From: Streptomyces hawaiiensis
GTDB lineage: Bacteria > Actinomycetota > Actinomycetes > Streptomycetales > Streptomycetaceae
Direction: 5' to 3'
Assembly: GCF_004803895.1 (NCBI RefSeq)
Contig: NZ_CP021978.1
Location: 310,001-374,000 of the forward strand
Length of the DNA: 64,000 nucleotides
Shown here: one piece after another, positions 1 to 8,276 of the stretch
How positions within the stretch are numbered: position 1 is the stretch's first letter
Layout: every line of letters begins with the position of its first letter
The notes under the pieces: model-generated
Seen by the model: only the letters and a program-made list of their open reading frames with translations
The model's database searches: none
Told to the model about the DNA's origin: nothing
Position numbers and translations under genes: made by a program

Positions 1-530
1 CCGGTGAACACGAGCCGGAAGTAGATCGGCGCGGCAAGGGTCTTGAGGAGTTCGGCAGGGTCGGTGTCCGCAGGCAGTTCGCCGCGCTCGATGGCTCGGG
101 TGACGACGGGTTCCGCCCGCCGGAACCGGTCGTCGAAGAGCGCGTGCTTGACTTCGGCGAGCCGTGGGATGCGTACGGCGTCCGAGAGGACGGTGGTGAG
201 CAGGGCCCGGCCTGTTCGCGTGGTCATGGTGGCCACGAGGGAGCGGGCCAGCGCGCGCAAGTCACTCTCCACCGCCCCGGTGTCGGGGATCGGGATGTCT
301 GCGGCGAAGTGACTGGCGAGCGCGTCGGCGACAAGGCCGTCAGCGTCTTTCCAGTTCCGGTAGATCGTCGTCTTGTGTACACCGGCTCGTCGGGCGACGC
401 CTTCGACGGTCAGCGCCGCATACCCGGTCTGCGTGAGCTCGGTGATGGCCGCCTCCAGCACGGCGGCGCGCATCTTCTTGCCTCGCCCGACAACGGGGGC
501 ACGCCTTGAGGGCGACCCGACAGATTCCAT
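1..530 (-). CDS. TetR-family transcriptional regulator (3' end cut by window edge)
   Basis: The reverse strand from the ATG at 530 reads open to base 1, giving 176 codons of a TetR/AcrR repressor whose C-terminus lies outside the window. The N-terminus shows the family helix-turn-helix: a helix starting AAVLEAAITEL, then LTVEGVARRAGVHKTTIYRNW, about residues 21-62. The rest is the alpha-helical ligand-binding region. It is divergent from the SDR gene at 655. The 125-bp gap carries two inverted repeats that share the half-site GCAAC, one of them next to the start codon, so autoregulation and control of the SDR gene are likely (inference). The effector cannot be read from the sequence. Confidence 0.93.
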   Translation of the reverse strand, partial: MESVGSPSRRAPVVGRGKKMRAAVLEAAITELTQTGYAALTVEGVARRAGVHKTTIYRNWKDADGLVADALASHFAADIPIPDTGAVESDLRALARSLVATMTTRTGRALLTTVLSDAVRIPRLAEVKHALFDDRFRRAEPVVTRAIERGELPADTDPAELLKTLAAPIYFRLVFT

Positions 531-531
531 T

Positions 532-546
532 GCAACTCCTGGTTGC
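532..546. promoter_or_regulatory. Candidate TetR operator 1
   Basis: GCAAC-N5-GTTGC inverted repeat immediately upstream of the TetR start codon at 530. It shares both half-sites and the 5-nt spacer with the longer palindrome at 579-599, as expected for two sites bound by one repressor dimer type. Confidence 0.6.
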
Positions 547-578
547 GTTACTGGTGGAACAAGCGACAGGATCAGGCT

Positions 579-599
579 ATCGCAACCTTCAGTTGCGAT
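579..599. promoter_or_regulatory. Candidate TetR operator 2
   Basis: Perfect 8-bp inverted repeat ATCGCAAC / GTTGCGAT around a 5-nt centre, lying 56 bp upstream of the SDR start at 655. This is the best palindrome in the TetR/SDR intergenic region and the likely control site for the SDR gene. Confidence 0.65.
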
Positions 600-654
600 G
601 TGGCTGCGCTCTCGCGCGCCCGCAGGCACCCCTGACCCACAGATCGAGGTTCCC

Positions 655-1629
655 ATGACCCGCGACTCCCGGGCTGCCGCCCGAGCCTCACTGCGCGACC
701 GCTGGTCGCCGGACTCCATCCCCGACCAGTCGGGGCGACTGGCCGTGGTCACCGGCGCCAACAGCGGTATCGGGTACGTCACCGCTCGCGAGCTCGTCCG
801 CCGCGGCGCCCATGTCGTCCTGGCATGCCGCAACCGCGAGCGCGGGCAGGATGCCGTGGAGCGGCTGCGGGCCGAAGTCCCCGACGCCCGCGTCGAACTG
901 CGCCTGCTCGATCTCGCCGACTTGAAGTCCGTCCGCGGTTTCGCCGAGGGCTGGAGCCACGACCGGCTCGACCTGCTGGTCAACAACGCCGGCATCGCCA
1001 TGGTGCCGTTCTCGCGGACCGCCGACGGCTTCGAGTCCCAGTTCGGCGTCAACCACCTCGGCACGTTCGCGCTCACCGGCCTCCTCATGCCTCACCTGCT
1101 GGCCGCCCCGGACCCGCGCGTGGTCACCGTCAGCAGCGAGGGTCAGCGATTCGCCCGATTCGACATGGCCAACCTCAATGCTGAGCACCGCTACCGAGCG
1201 GTGTTCGCCTACGTACAGTCCAAGCGGGCCAATCTCTACTTCGCCATGGAACTGCAGCGAAGGGCCGATGCCGCCGGGCTCAGGCTGCGCAGCATGGCTG
1301 TCGCCCCCGGACTCACACGTTCCCATGTGCTCACCGGCGGCGCCAACAGCACCCGGGGCCGCGCATACGGGATCCTCACGCGCCTGCTCTTGCGCCTCGC
1401 CTTCCGCCCCACACCAGAGGGCGCCAAGACCTCCCTGTACGCCTCAACCGTCCCTGATCTGCCAGGGGGGAGCTACGTCGTGCCCGACGGGCCGTTCCAG
1501 CTCCGTGGCGAGCCGGCCCTCCGCAGCCGGGAACACGCCATCCAGGACTTGGTCACGGCCCGTCAGTTGTGGGTGCTCTCGGAACAGCTCACCAGCGTGC
1601 GCTACTTGCCCGCCGAACCGCCTGTGTGA
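655..1629 (+). CDS. Short-chain dehydrogenase/reductase (retinol-dehydrogenase-like)
   Basis: 324 aa from the ATG at 655, which follows a GAGG ribosome site; an upstream in-frame extension would run through the operator region and is rejected. The NAD(P)-binding motif TGANSGIG is at residues 33-40, followed by VLACRNRERG. NNAGI and the catalytic pair in YVQSK are present, so this is a complete classical SDR core with an N-terminal extension, typical of the WW-oxidoreductase/retinol-dehydrogenase-like group. The TetR gene next door and the shared operators suggest an inducible xenobiotic or lipid-type alcohol/ketone oxidoreductase. The substrate is not predictable. Confidence 0.93.
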   Translation: MTRDSRAAARASLRDRWSPDSIPDQSGRLAVVTGANSGIGYVTARELVRRGAHVVLACRNRERGQDAVERLRAEVPDARVELRLLDLADLKSVRGFAEGWSHDRLDLLVNNAGIAMVPFSRTADGFESQFGVNHLGTFALTGLLMPHLLAAPDPRVVTVSSEGQRFARFDMANLNAEHRYRAVFAYVQSKRANLYFAMELQRRADAAGLRLRSMAVAPGLTRSHVLTGGANSTRGRAYGILTRLLLRLAFRPTPEGAKTSLYASTVPDLPGGSYVVPDGPFQLRGEPALRSREHAIQDLVTARQLWVLSEQLTSVRYLPAEPPV

Positions 1630-1689
1630 TTCCTCTGGAGGGGCGGCCTCAGGAGCGCTGTGGCGCTGCCCTGCGCCGGACGGCCGCGA

Positions 1690-2547
1690 TCACGCCGAGA
1701 CGAACGGCTCGGTCAAATGCGGCGTCGCCAGGTGCAACGTGGTGGCGGCTTCGCGGCCGAGCATGCGCTCCCTTGAGTGCCTGGCCGCCTCAGGGTCGGT
1801 CTCGTGCGAGTAAGCGAGCTCGGGGTGGAGCAGCTGGAGCGCGTGCACCAGGAGGTCGCCGGTGACGAGCACCAGCTCGCGCCCGTCGGCGACCAGCACG
1901 CTCTGATGACCGGGCGTGTGTCCGGGCGTGGCGACCGCGCGCCCGGCGCGCAGCGGCGTGTCCCCGTCGAGGAGCCGGAGCCGACCGGCCGCCGCGAGCG
2001 GATCGGTGAGGGTCTCGCGAAGCTGCGGGTTGAGCGCGTCGAGGGCGTCGAACTCGGCCCGCTGGAGGAGGTATTCGGCGTTCGGGAAGTAAGGGCGGCG
2101 GCCGCCGGTCGAAGCGTCGGCGGCCACCGCGCCGCCCCTTGAGGGGACGGCCGCCTCGGTCACGACCGCCCACCCGACGTGGTCGGTGTGCAGATGCGTG
2201 AGCACCACGGTGTCGACTTCGGCCGGGTCGATGCCCGCGGCGGCGAGCGACTCGGGGAGCACGCCGGGCACGGGCGCCCACGAGGCGGCCGGGCCGTCCG
2301 CCGGACCGATCCCGGCGTCCACGACGGTGACGCCCTTGTCTCCGCGGATCGCGTACGCGCGGAACTGGAGCCACCAGCGGCCCTCGGCGTCGACAGCGCC
2401 CGGGTCGTAGCGGTCGACTTCGGCCCACTGAGCGGCCGTGGCCTCGGGGAAGGCTTCGACGCGCGGGGAGAAGAACGGGCCCTCACCGTCGGCGAGGGCG
2501 ATGATCTCGGTCGAGCCGATCCGGAGGCTGGGCACGCTGAGGGACAT
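1690..2547 (-). CDS. Metallo-beta-lactamase-fold hydrolase
   Basis: 285 aa. The ATG at 2547 is preferred over an upstream in-frame start at 2631 because MSLSVPSL begins the family domain and AGGAT precedes it. The zinc motif HLHTDH is at residues 118-123, with later histidine in TPGHTPGHQS, giving the dinuclear metal site of the family. The fold and length fit the lactonase/quorum-quenching-like or generic hydrolase groups of MBL proteins, probably cytosolic because no signal peptide is present. It is convergent with the SDR gene (60-bp gap). No clear partner gene. Confidence 0.9.
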   Translation of the reverse strand: MSLSVPSLRIGSTEIIALADGEGPFFSPRVEAFPEATAAQWAEVDRYDPGAVDAEGRWWLQFRAYAIRGDKGVTVVDAGIGPADGPAASWAPVPGVLPESLAAAGIDPAEVDTVVLTHLHTDHVGWAVVTEAAVPSRGGAVAADASTGGRRPYFPNAEYLLQRAEFDALDALNPQLRETLTDPLAAAGRLRLLDGDTPLRAGRAVATPGHTPGHQSVLVADGRELVLVTGDLLVHALQLLHPELAYSHETDPEAARHSRERMLGREAATTLHLATPHLTEPFVSA

Positions 2548-2785
2548 GACCGCGATCCTGCCATGCCGTGCACGCGGGTGGTGGCTCGCCCCATGCCGTG
2601 ATGATCGCCGCCGTCCGGCGTGCCCGCTCACGCACGGCCGGTCACGCGGCAGACCCGGCCGCCCGCGCGGGTGGCCGGTCGGTGTCTACGGCCGCCCAGG
2701 ACCTGGAGATCCACTGGCTGACGCCTCTCACCGCGAACGCCGCTGCTGGGAGCGACGCGGGGACCGATGGAGTGGATGCGGCAGC

Positions 2786-2810
2786 GCCGGGCCCGCCCAG
2801 CGGGCCCGGC
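2786..2810 (-). terminator. GC-rich hairpin terminator after the GH32-ABM operon
   Basis: Perfect 11-bp stem (GCCGGGCCCGC and its complement) around a 3-nt loop, 30 bp past the ABM stop codon on the reverse strand. No T-tract follows, as is usual in Streptomyces. Confidence 0.75.
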
Positions 2811-2839
2811 CGACCTCAGGTCACTGGGGCCACGGGACG

Positions 2840-3133
2840 TCAGTTCACCGCGTCGAGGAAGGTCAGCACCGACGCGTCCTCCTCGATCAGCGGAGCGAGG
2901 GCGGTGTTGAACGGGCCGCCGTACGGGGCCTTCAGATGTGCCTGGAAGGCGTCCTCGTCCCGGTACGCCTCGAAGATCCAGAAGGCGCGAGGGCTGGCCG
3001 CCTTGGTGTACACGTCGAAGGTGACGTTGCCCTCTTCTTGACGCACCTTCTCGGCGTACTCCACGATCATGCGGGCGACCTCGTCCTCCGCGCCCTCGCG
3101 GGCGGTGAACTCGGCGAGCAGGGTCTTCGTCAT
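2840..3133 (-). CDS. ABM-domain protein (putative quinol monooxygenase, YgiN-like)
   Basis: 97 aa, the usual length for a single antibiotic-biosynthesis-monooxygenase (ferredoxin-like alpha/beta barrel) domain. Family features are the first strand KTLLAEFTAREG, the helix with EVARMIVEYAEKVRQEEG, and WIFEAYRDEDAFQAHL. It starts 13 bp after the GH32 stop codon and is followed by the hairpin at 2786, so it is the second gene of the GH32 operon. A link to fructan use is not obvious; such proteins act as cofactor-free oxygenases or quinone-directed stress proteins. The association may be incidental. Confidence 0.85.
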   Translation of the reverse strand: MTKTLLAEFTAREGAEDEVARMIVEYAEKVRQEEGNVTFDVYTKAASPRAFWIFEAYRDEDAFQAHLKAPYGGPFNTALAPLIEEDASVLTFLDAVN

Positions 3134-3146
3134 GCGGGTGTCCTTG

Positions 3147-5708
3147 TCAGTCGTGAGCGGAGTCGAGGTGCCAGACGCGGGCTCGGTCCAGCTTCACCGA
3201 GCCGTTCTCGGCGAACAGCTGCACGCCCTGGCTGGCGGGGTCGGGAAAGATCTGGTCGGTGATCACTGCTTCGCCGCTGCCGCCGAAGACCTCGACGGAG
3301 GACCAGTCGACGAGGATCCGCAGCTTCACCTTGCCGTTCTTCGCCTTCAGCGGCGCGGTCTGGACGCCGGGGAAGGTGCTGTTGAAGTCCACGGCACCGG
3401 AGCGGGTGCGGTCGACATACAGCTCCTGGGTCGTGGCGTCGTAGCCGATCACGGTCTCCTCGCCCCCGGCTCCGGTGCGTACCTTCAGGCCGAAGCGTTC
3501 GGCGTCCTTGAGGGAGAAAGTCGCCTCGATGTCGAGGGCCTTGCCCTTGGCCGCGGGGCCGATCAGGGGCTGTGTGGTGCTCCTGACCGTGACGCCTGAC
3601 GCCGTCGCCGGGCGCTTTTCGCGGAGGGACTCCAGGCTGTCGACCGGCCGGCTGGTCAGCCGGACTCGGCCGTTGATGGTGCGCAGCGCCATTTCCCGCG
3701 GTGCGCTTTGCGCGCCGCGCCAGGGTGAGGTGGGGATGGCGCCGCTGTAGTCCCAGTTGTTCATCCAGCCGACCATGTACCGCTTGCCACCCGGTGCGTC
3801 CTCCCAGGACACGGCCGCGTAGTAGTCCTTGCCGTAGTCGGCCCAGTCGGCTCGCTGTACGACGGACTTGGCGGGGGCGTCGGCGGCGGTGAACCGGTCG
3901 GCCAGGATATGGCCCCAGCCGGCGATATTCCTGTCGACGATCTGGATCCGTGCCTTCTTGCCGGCGTAGGGACGCATGTCGAAGGACGCCCAGTCCAGGG
4001 TCTCGCTGTTGGAGCCGGTGGCGCTGCGGACGACCTGGCCGTCGACGATCAGGTTGACGGACGTCTCCTGGGAGACGGGCTGGGCCTTGGTGTCGGACAG
4101 CATGATGTGGTCGACGTTGAGGTGGCCCCAGCCGCCGGTGTTGTCGTCGACGATTCTGATCTGCGCCTTCTTCCCGGCGAGGTCCTTGACGTCCCACGAG
4201 GCCCAGTTGAGCGCTTCGGCGTCCTTTCCGGTCGCGCTGCGCACCACCCGGCCGTCGACGAGGAGCTCGACGGCGGTGGGGTCGGCGGTGCCGGAGGGGT
4301 GGTTGCCGCCGCCGACGAGGAAATTGACATGGTCCTTGTCGATGGTGAATTCCGGCGAGGTGAGGGTGCCGGTGGTGGAGTCGCCGTTCAGATAGCTGTT
4401 GACCAGGCCGCCGCCCAGGAAGCCGGAGACTTCCTGCTGGTTGGGGAGGGTGCCGGTGGCCGGTGCCGAGCCGAAGGCGTCTCCGGTCGTCGTCCAGTCG
4501 CCGTAGCCACCGCCTTCGAAGTCGGCCAGGACCGTCCCCGCGGGCGGGTCCCCCTGCTCCAGGAGCGTCCCGGACTCGTGCGGGTGCCGTCCGCCGCCGA
4601 CCTTGAAGTTCAGAAAGCGGCTGCCGACGGTGAACTCGGGTGAGGTGAGGACGCCGGTGGCCGCGTCACCTCCGTGGAAGCTGTTGGCGAGGCCCTTGCC
4701 GTCGAAGCCCCCGACGGTTCCCTGCCCGGCCACTGCCCCTGCCGCCGGTCCGTCGCCGAACGCGGTGCCGGTGGCCGTCCACGCGCCGAAGCCGGTGTCC
4801 TCGAAGTCCTGCATCACGGTGCCGGTGGGCGGGGTGTAGGTCCCCTTGTCCTCGGCGGTGAACTTTGTGCCGTCGAAGTCGCCGATGAAGTATTGGGCGG
4901 CCGAACCGCCCGCTATGCCGCCGGGGTTGATGTTGACGACCAGGACCCACTTGATCTTCTTCTTGTCCCCGTCGACCGCGAGGGGGAACAGGTCGGGGCA
5001 CTCCCACACGCCGCCTGTCGCGCCGGCCGGCCCGAACTCGCTGAGCTGCTCCCAGTCCTTGAGGTTCTTCGACGAGTAGAACCGCACCTTGTGCTCGGTG
5101 GACAGCGACACCGTCATCAGCCAGCTCTTGGTCGGCTCGTACCACTGGACCTTGGGGTCGCGGAACTCCTTGGACCCGATGTCGAGGACCGGGTTGCCCT
5201 GGTACTTGGTCCAGGTGCGGCCGCGGTCGGTGCTGAAGGCGAGCGACTGGGCCTGGATGCCCGTGCCCTTGTCGAGACTCGTGTAGATCGCCACCATGGG
5301 CGGGTTCTTCTTGGTGCCGAAGCCGGTGGTGTTGTTCCGGTCGACGACCGCGCTGCCGGAGAACACCATCTCCTTGTCGTCGTGCGACAAGGCGAGCGGC
5401 AGCTCCTTCCAGTGCACGAGGTCCCTGCTCACCGCGTGCCCCCAGGACATGTCGCCCCAGGAATCGCCGTTGGGGTTGTACTGGTAGAAGAGGTGATACT
5501 CGCCCTTGTAGTAGACCAGGCCGTTGGGGTCGTTCATCCAGTTCTTCTCCGGGGTGAAGTGGAACTGGGGCCGGTAGGTCTCGGAGTACGGCGAGGTGTC
5601 GGCAGCGACGGCCTGAGGCGCCGGTGGGGCCGCGGACAGGGCGCAGACGGTCGCCACCGCCGCGATCATCCGAGTGCGGGCATGCCGGGATACACGTCCT
5701 GAGCTCAT
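3147..5708 (-). CDS. Secreted GH32 fructan hydrolase (levanase/inulinase type) with nested accessory modules
   Basis: 853 aa from the ATG at 5708 with RBS AGGAGA. A Sec signal peptide covers about residues 1-36 (ends PQAVAAD). GH32 catalytic residues are WMNDPNG (57-63, nucleophile Asp), FRDPKV (RDP 183-185) and WECPD (EC 236-237, acid/base Glu). The propeller is interrupted at about 300-609 (bases 3882-4811) by two copies of an accessory module of the kind seen in bacterial levanases, and resumes with MVGWMNNWDY. A C-terminal beta-sandwich follows with WSSVEVFGG. The two modules are nested, not tandem (see findings). The fructose kinase, ABC importer and shared operator indicate that it releases fructose from levan, inulin or sucrose outside the cell. 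Confidence 0.95.
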   Translation of the reverse strand: MSSGRVSRHARTRMIAAVATVCALSAAPPAPQAVAADTSPYSETYRPQFHFTPEKNWMNDPNGLVYYKGEYHLFYQYNPNGDSWGDMSWGHAVSRDLVHWKELPLALSHDDKEMVFSGSAVVDRNNTTGFGTKKNPPMVAIYTSLDKGTGIQAQSLAFSTDRGRTWTKYQGNPVLDIGSKEFRDPKVQWYEPTKSWLMTVSLSTEHKVRFYSSKNLKDWEQLSEFGPAGATGGVWECPDLFPLAVDGDKKKIKWVLVVNINPGGIAGGSAAQYFIGDFDGTKFTAEDKGTYTPPTGTVMQDFEDTGFGAWTATGTAFGDGPAAGAVAGQGTVGGFDGKGLANSFHGGDAATGVLTSPEFTVGSRFLNFKVGGGRHPHESGTLLEQGDPPAGTVLADFEGGGYGDWTTTGDAFGSAPATGTLPNQQEVSGFLGGGLVNSYLNGDSTTGTLTSPEFTIDKDHVNFLVGGGNHPSGTADPTAVELLVDGRVVRSATGKDAEALNWASWDVKDLAGKKAQIRIVDDNTGGWGHLNVDHIMLSDTKAQPVSQETSVNLIVDGQVVRSATGSNSETLDWASFDMRPYAGKKARIQIVDRNIAGWGHILADRFTAADAPAKSVVQRADWADYGKDYYAAVSWEDAPGGKRYMVGWMNNWDYSGAIPTSPWRGAQSAPREMALRTINGRVRLTSRPVDSLESLREKRPATASGVTVRSTTQPLIGPAAKGKALDIEATFSLKDAERFGLKVRTGAGGEETVIGYDATTQELYVDRTRSGAVDFNSTFPGVQTAPLKAKNGKVKLRILVDWSSVEVFGGSGEAVITDQIFPDPASQGVQLFAENGSVKLDRARVWHLDSAHD

Positions 5709-5816
5709 GGGGTCTCCTGTACTGCGGCCGTCCGCGCGGCGGAGCCGGACGCCCGGCGCGGAACCGACCGTGGAGTGACGCCTTCTCGGCACGTCGTCCA
5801 GGGCACCGAGGAGGGG

Positions 5817-5846
5817 TGTCATCGTTGACTTGTGTCATCGATGACA
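5817..5846. promoter_or_regulatory. Tandem LacI-type operator upstream of the GH32 gene
   Basis: Two 14-bp boxes start 16 bp apart: TGTCATCGTTGACT (5817-5830) and the perfect palindrome TGTCATCGATGACA (5833-5846). They lie 109 bp upstream of the GH32 start. The same pair with the same phasing occurs at 7048-7077. The likely binder is the LacI protein encoded at 10188. Confidence 0.75.
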
Positions 5847-5928
5847 TCGAGTGGCATGATGATGGACGCAATCCGGCCGGTGCGTCAACGGGTCAGGCGG
5901 CATGCCCGCTGCGCGAGTGGCCCGCCCG

Positions 5929-6891
5929 TCATGCGCGATCGGCCGCGGCGAGCTGCTCCAGATGGGACTGCCACGGGGGGTTGGGACCGGCGACCGAGCA
6001 GGTCAGAGCAGCGACGCGGGCGGCGAAACGGCAGGCTTGTGCGACATCGTCGAGGCGGAGTTCCGCCAGGCGGCCACCGAGCAGGCCCTGGGCACCGAGG
6101 TGGTGCAGCAGCCCCGCCGTGAAGGAGTCCCCCGCCCCGACCGTGTCGACGACGCTCGTCGACACGACAGGAACATGCACGCGTTCGCCGGCGAGTGAGG
6201 CCAGGGCGCCGTCGGCGCCCCGTGTGATCACCACGAGCCGCACCCCGGCGGCGTGCCAGATGTCGCAGGCCTTCTCGGGCGGTGTGCCCGGCAGCAGGAG
6301 TTCCAGGTCGTCCTCGCTCAGGCGCAGCACGTCGGCGAGGCCGCACCAGTGCGTCAGCCGGGCACGGTAGACGTCGGGGTGCACCAGCAGCGGCCTGACA
6401 TTGGGGTCGATGCTGATGGTCGCGTGCGGGGCGGCCGCCGCCAGGAACTCCTCCACCACCGCCGCCCCGGGTTCCTGAACCAGGGCCAGGGATCCGGTGT
6501 GCACGCAGGCGGTCCGCGACAGATCCACCTGCGCCAGCTCCCCGGCCGTCCACTGCCAGTCGGCCGTGTTCTGCGCGTGGAAGGAGAACGCGGCCTGCCC
6601 CCGAGCGTCCAGCTCCGCCACAGCCAGCGTGCTGGGTTCCGCGGCCGTCACGGCGCTCGACAGGTCCACTCCCGACGTCTCCAGATGGGCGCGGAACAGG
6701 CGCCCGAACACATCGTCCGACAACCGCGCGAGGAAGCGGGCCGGGGTGCCGAGCCGGGCCAGTGACACTGCCGTATTCGCAGGCCCGCCGCCGGGCAGCA
6801 CACGCAGGGCGAGTTCGTTCGAGGTGCTTGCGGGCTGGGCGAAAGCGTCCGCGACGCACTCTCCCAGGACGGTGATCTGACGCGGGCTCAT
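5929..6891 (-). CDS. PfkB-family carbohydrate kinase (fructokinase)
   Basis: 320 aa. The ATG at 6891 begins SPRQITVLGECVAD, the usual start of the ribokinase fold; a longer in-frame upstream reading would cross the operator and is rejected. PfkB signatures are the N-terminal GGGPANTAVSLARLG (substrate contact) and the C-terminal DTVGAGDSFTAGLL with the catalytic Asp of GAGD. It phosphorylates imported fructose (inferred from GH32 and the ABC importer) in the cytosol. It is divergent from the importer gene at 7120, and the double operator at 7048-7077 lies between, so the two units are probably induced together. Confidence 0.92.
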   Translation of the reverse strand: MSPRQITVLGECVADAFAQPASTSNELALRVLPGGGPANTAVSLARLGTPARFLARLSDDVFGRLFRAHLETSGVDLSSAVTAAEPSTLAVAELDARGQAAFSFHAQNTADWQWTAGELAQVDLSRTACVHTGSLALVQEPGAAVVEEFLAAAAPHATISIDPNVRPLLVHPDVYRARLTHWCGLADVLRLSEDDLELLLPGTPPEKACDIWHAAGVRLVVITRGADGALASLAGERVHVPVVSTSVVDTVGAGDSFTAGLLHHLGAQGLLGGRLAELRLDDVAQACRFAARVAALTCSVAGPNPPWQSHLEQLAAADRA

Positions 6892-7047
6892 GGGCTGCTC
6901 TTCTCTGGCGAACGTACGGGCACACCGGGCGTCGTGGTGCGGCTGCCGGACTGCCCCGGAGGGGACGGCCGCGAGCGTTGTCGATTTGTGACGAGCGCAA
7001 GGCATTGACGTTTCCGGGAGAGGGAGTCCATCATCCTCGCCATGCAG

Positions 7048-7077
7048 TGTCAACGATGACATAAGTCAACGATGACA
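7048..7077. promoter_or_regulatory. Tandem LacI-type operator in the kinase/importer divergent promoter
   Basis: Boxes TGTCAACGATGACA (7048-7061) and AGTCAACGATGACA (7064-7077) start 16 bp apart, the same arrangement as at 5817-5846. The site is 43 bp upstream of the binding-protein start and 157 bp upstream of the kinase start. Confidence 0.78.
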
Positions 7078-7119
7078 CCTCGGGTGGCCTGCGCCGCTCG
7101 CCTACCTCAGGAGTCGATC

Positions 7120-8142
7120 ATGCCTCGCACCACTCGTCTGTCCTCCTCCCTCCTCAGAGCGGCCGCCGCCGCAGGCGTCGCGGCCCTCACGCTGACTGCC
7201 TGCGGGTCCGGCTCCGGTTCCGGGTCGGGCTCATCCAGCGCCGGTTCGGGCGATGTCAAGGTCGGCCTGATCACCAAGACCGACACCAACCCGTTCTTCG
7301 TGAAGATGAAGGAGGGTGCGGAGAAGGCCGCGAAGGCCGAGGGTGTGCAGCTGATGACCGCGGCGGGCAAGTTCGACGGCGACAACGCCGGTCAGGTCAC
7401 GGCCGTGGAGAACATGGTCGCCTCCGGCGTGAAGGGCATCCTGATCACGCCGAGCGATTCCAAGGCCATCGTGCCCGCGATCGAGAAGGCCCGGGCCAAG
7501 GGCGTTCTGGTCATCGCCCTGGACACCCCGACAGAGCCGCAGAGCGCGGTCGACGCCCTCTTCGCCACGGACAACCTCAAGGCCGGCGAGCTGATCGGCG
7601 AGTACGCCAAGGCCGCGATGAAGGGCAAGACCGCGAAGATAGCCGCCCTCGACCTCGCGCCGGGTGTGTCCGTCGGCGTTCAGCGGCACAACGGTTTCCT
7701 CAAGGGTTTCGGCGCCACCGACAAGGACGTCGCCTGTGCTCAGGACACCGGCGGCGATCAGTCCAAGGGCCAGACGGCGATGGAGAACTGCCTCCAGAAG
7801 GAACCCGGGATCAACGTCGTCTACACGATCAACGAACCGGCCGCCCTGGGCGCGTACACCGCGCTCAAGGCCAAGGGCCGGGAGAAGGACGTGCTGATCG
7901 TCTCCGTCGACGGGGGATGCACCGGGACCCAGGCGGTCAAGGACGGCAAGATCGCCGCGACGTCCCAGCAGTACCCGCTGAAGATGGCGGCCGAGGGTGT
8001 CAAGGCCGTCGTGACGTACGCCAAGGACGGCAAGAAGGCGTCCGGTTACACCGACACGGGCGTCACTTTGATCACCGACAAGGCGCAGGACGGAGTCACG
8101 TCCAAGGACACCGGCTACGGCCTGGAGAACTGCTGGGGCTGA
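7120..8142 (+). CDS. Sugar ABC transporter substrate-binding lipoprotein (ribose/fructose class)
   Basis: 340 aa from the ATG at 7120 with RBS AGGAG. The lipobox LTACGS gives a lipoprotein, followed by a Ser/Gly-rich linker and a type I periplasmic-binding fold that opens KVGLITKTDTNPFFVKMKEG. This class (RbsB/FrcB-like) binds monosaccharides. It is the first gene of the operon binding protein-permease-ATPase-LacI, and the operator lies just upstream. A GC-rich hairpin after its stop codon may keep its transcript in excess. Fructose is the inferred ligand from the PfkB and GH32 neighbours. Confidence 0.94.
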   Translation: MPRTTRLSSSLLRAAAAAGVAALTLTACGSGSGSGSGSSSAGSGDVKVGLITKTDTNPFFVKMKEGAEKAAKAEGVQLMTAAGKFDGDNAGQVTAVENMVASGVKGILITPSDSKAIVPAIEKARAKGVLVIALDTPTEPQSAVDALFATDNLKAGELIGEYAKAAMKGKTAKIAALDLAPGVSVGVQRHNGFLKGFGATDKDVACAQDTGGDQSKGQTAMENCLQKEPGINVVYTINEPAALGAYTALKAKGREKDVLIVSVDGGCTGTQAVKDGKIAATSQQYPLKMAAEGVKAVVTYAKDGKKASGYTDTGVTLITDKAQDGVTSKDTGYGLENCWG

Positions 8143-8172
8143 GTCCCCCGACGACCGTTCGCCTTCTCAGCA

Positions 8173-8214
8173 GGGCGGCCGGCCCCCCTCCTCCCCGGCC
8201 GGGGACGGCCGCCC
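8173..8214 (+). terminator. Intra-operon hairpin (attenuator) after the binding-protein gene
   Basis: A 9-bp stem GGGCGGCCG / CGGCCGCCC with a 24-nt loop lies between the binding-protein stop and the permease start. It can act as a partial terminator or mRNA stabiliser that raises binding-protein expression over the membrane parts. Confidence 0.5.
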
Positions 8215-8276
8215 CTCGTTCCCTTGTCCTCCGGCAAGGAGAGACACGGACTTCTGTCTTCCGACAAGGACTTCGC

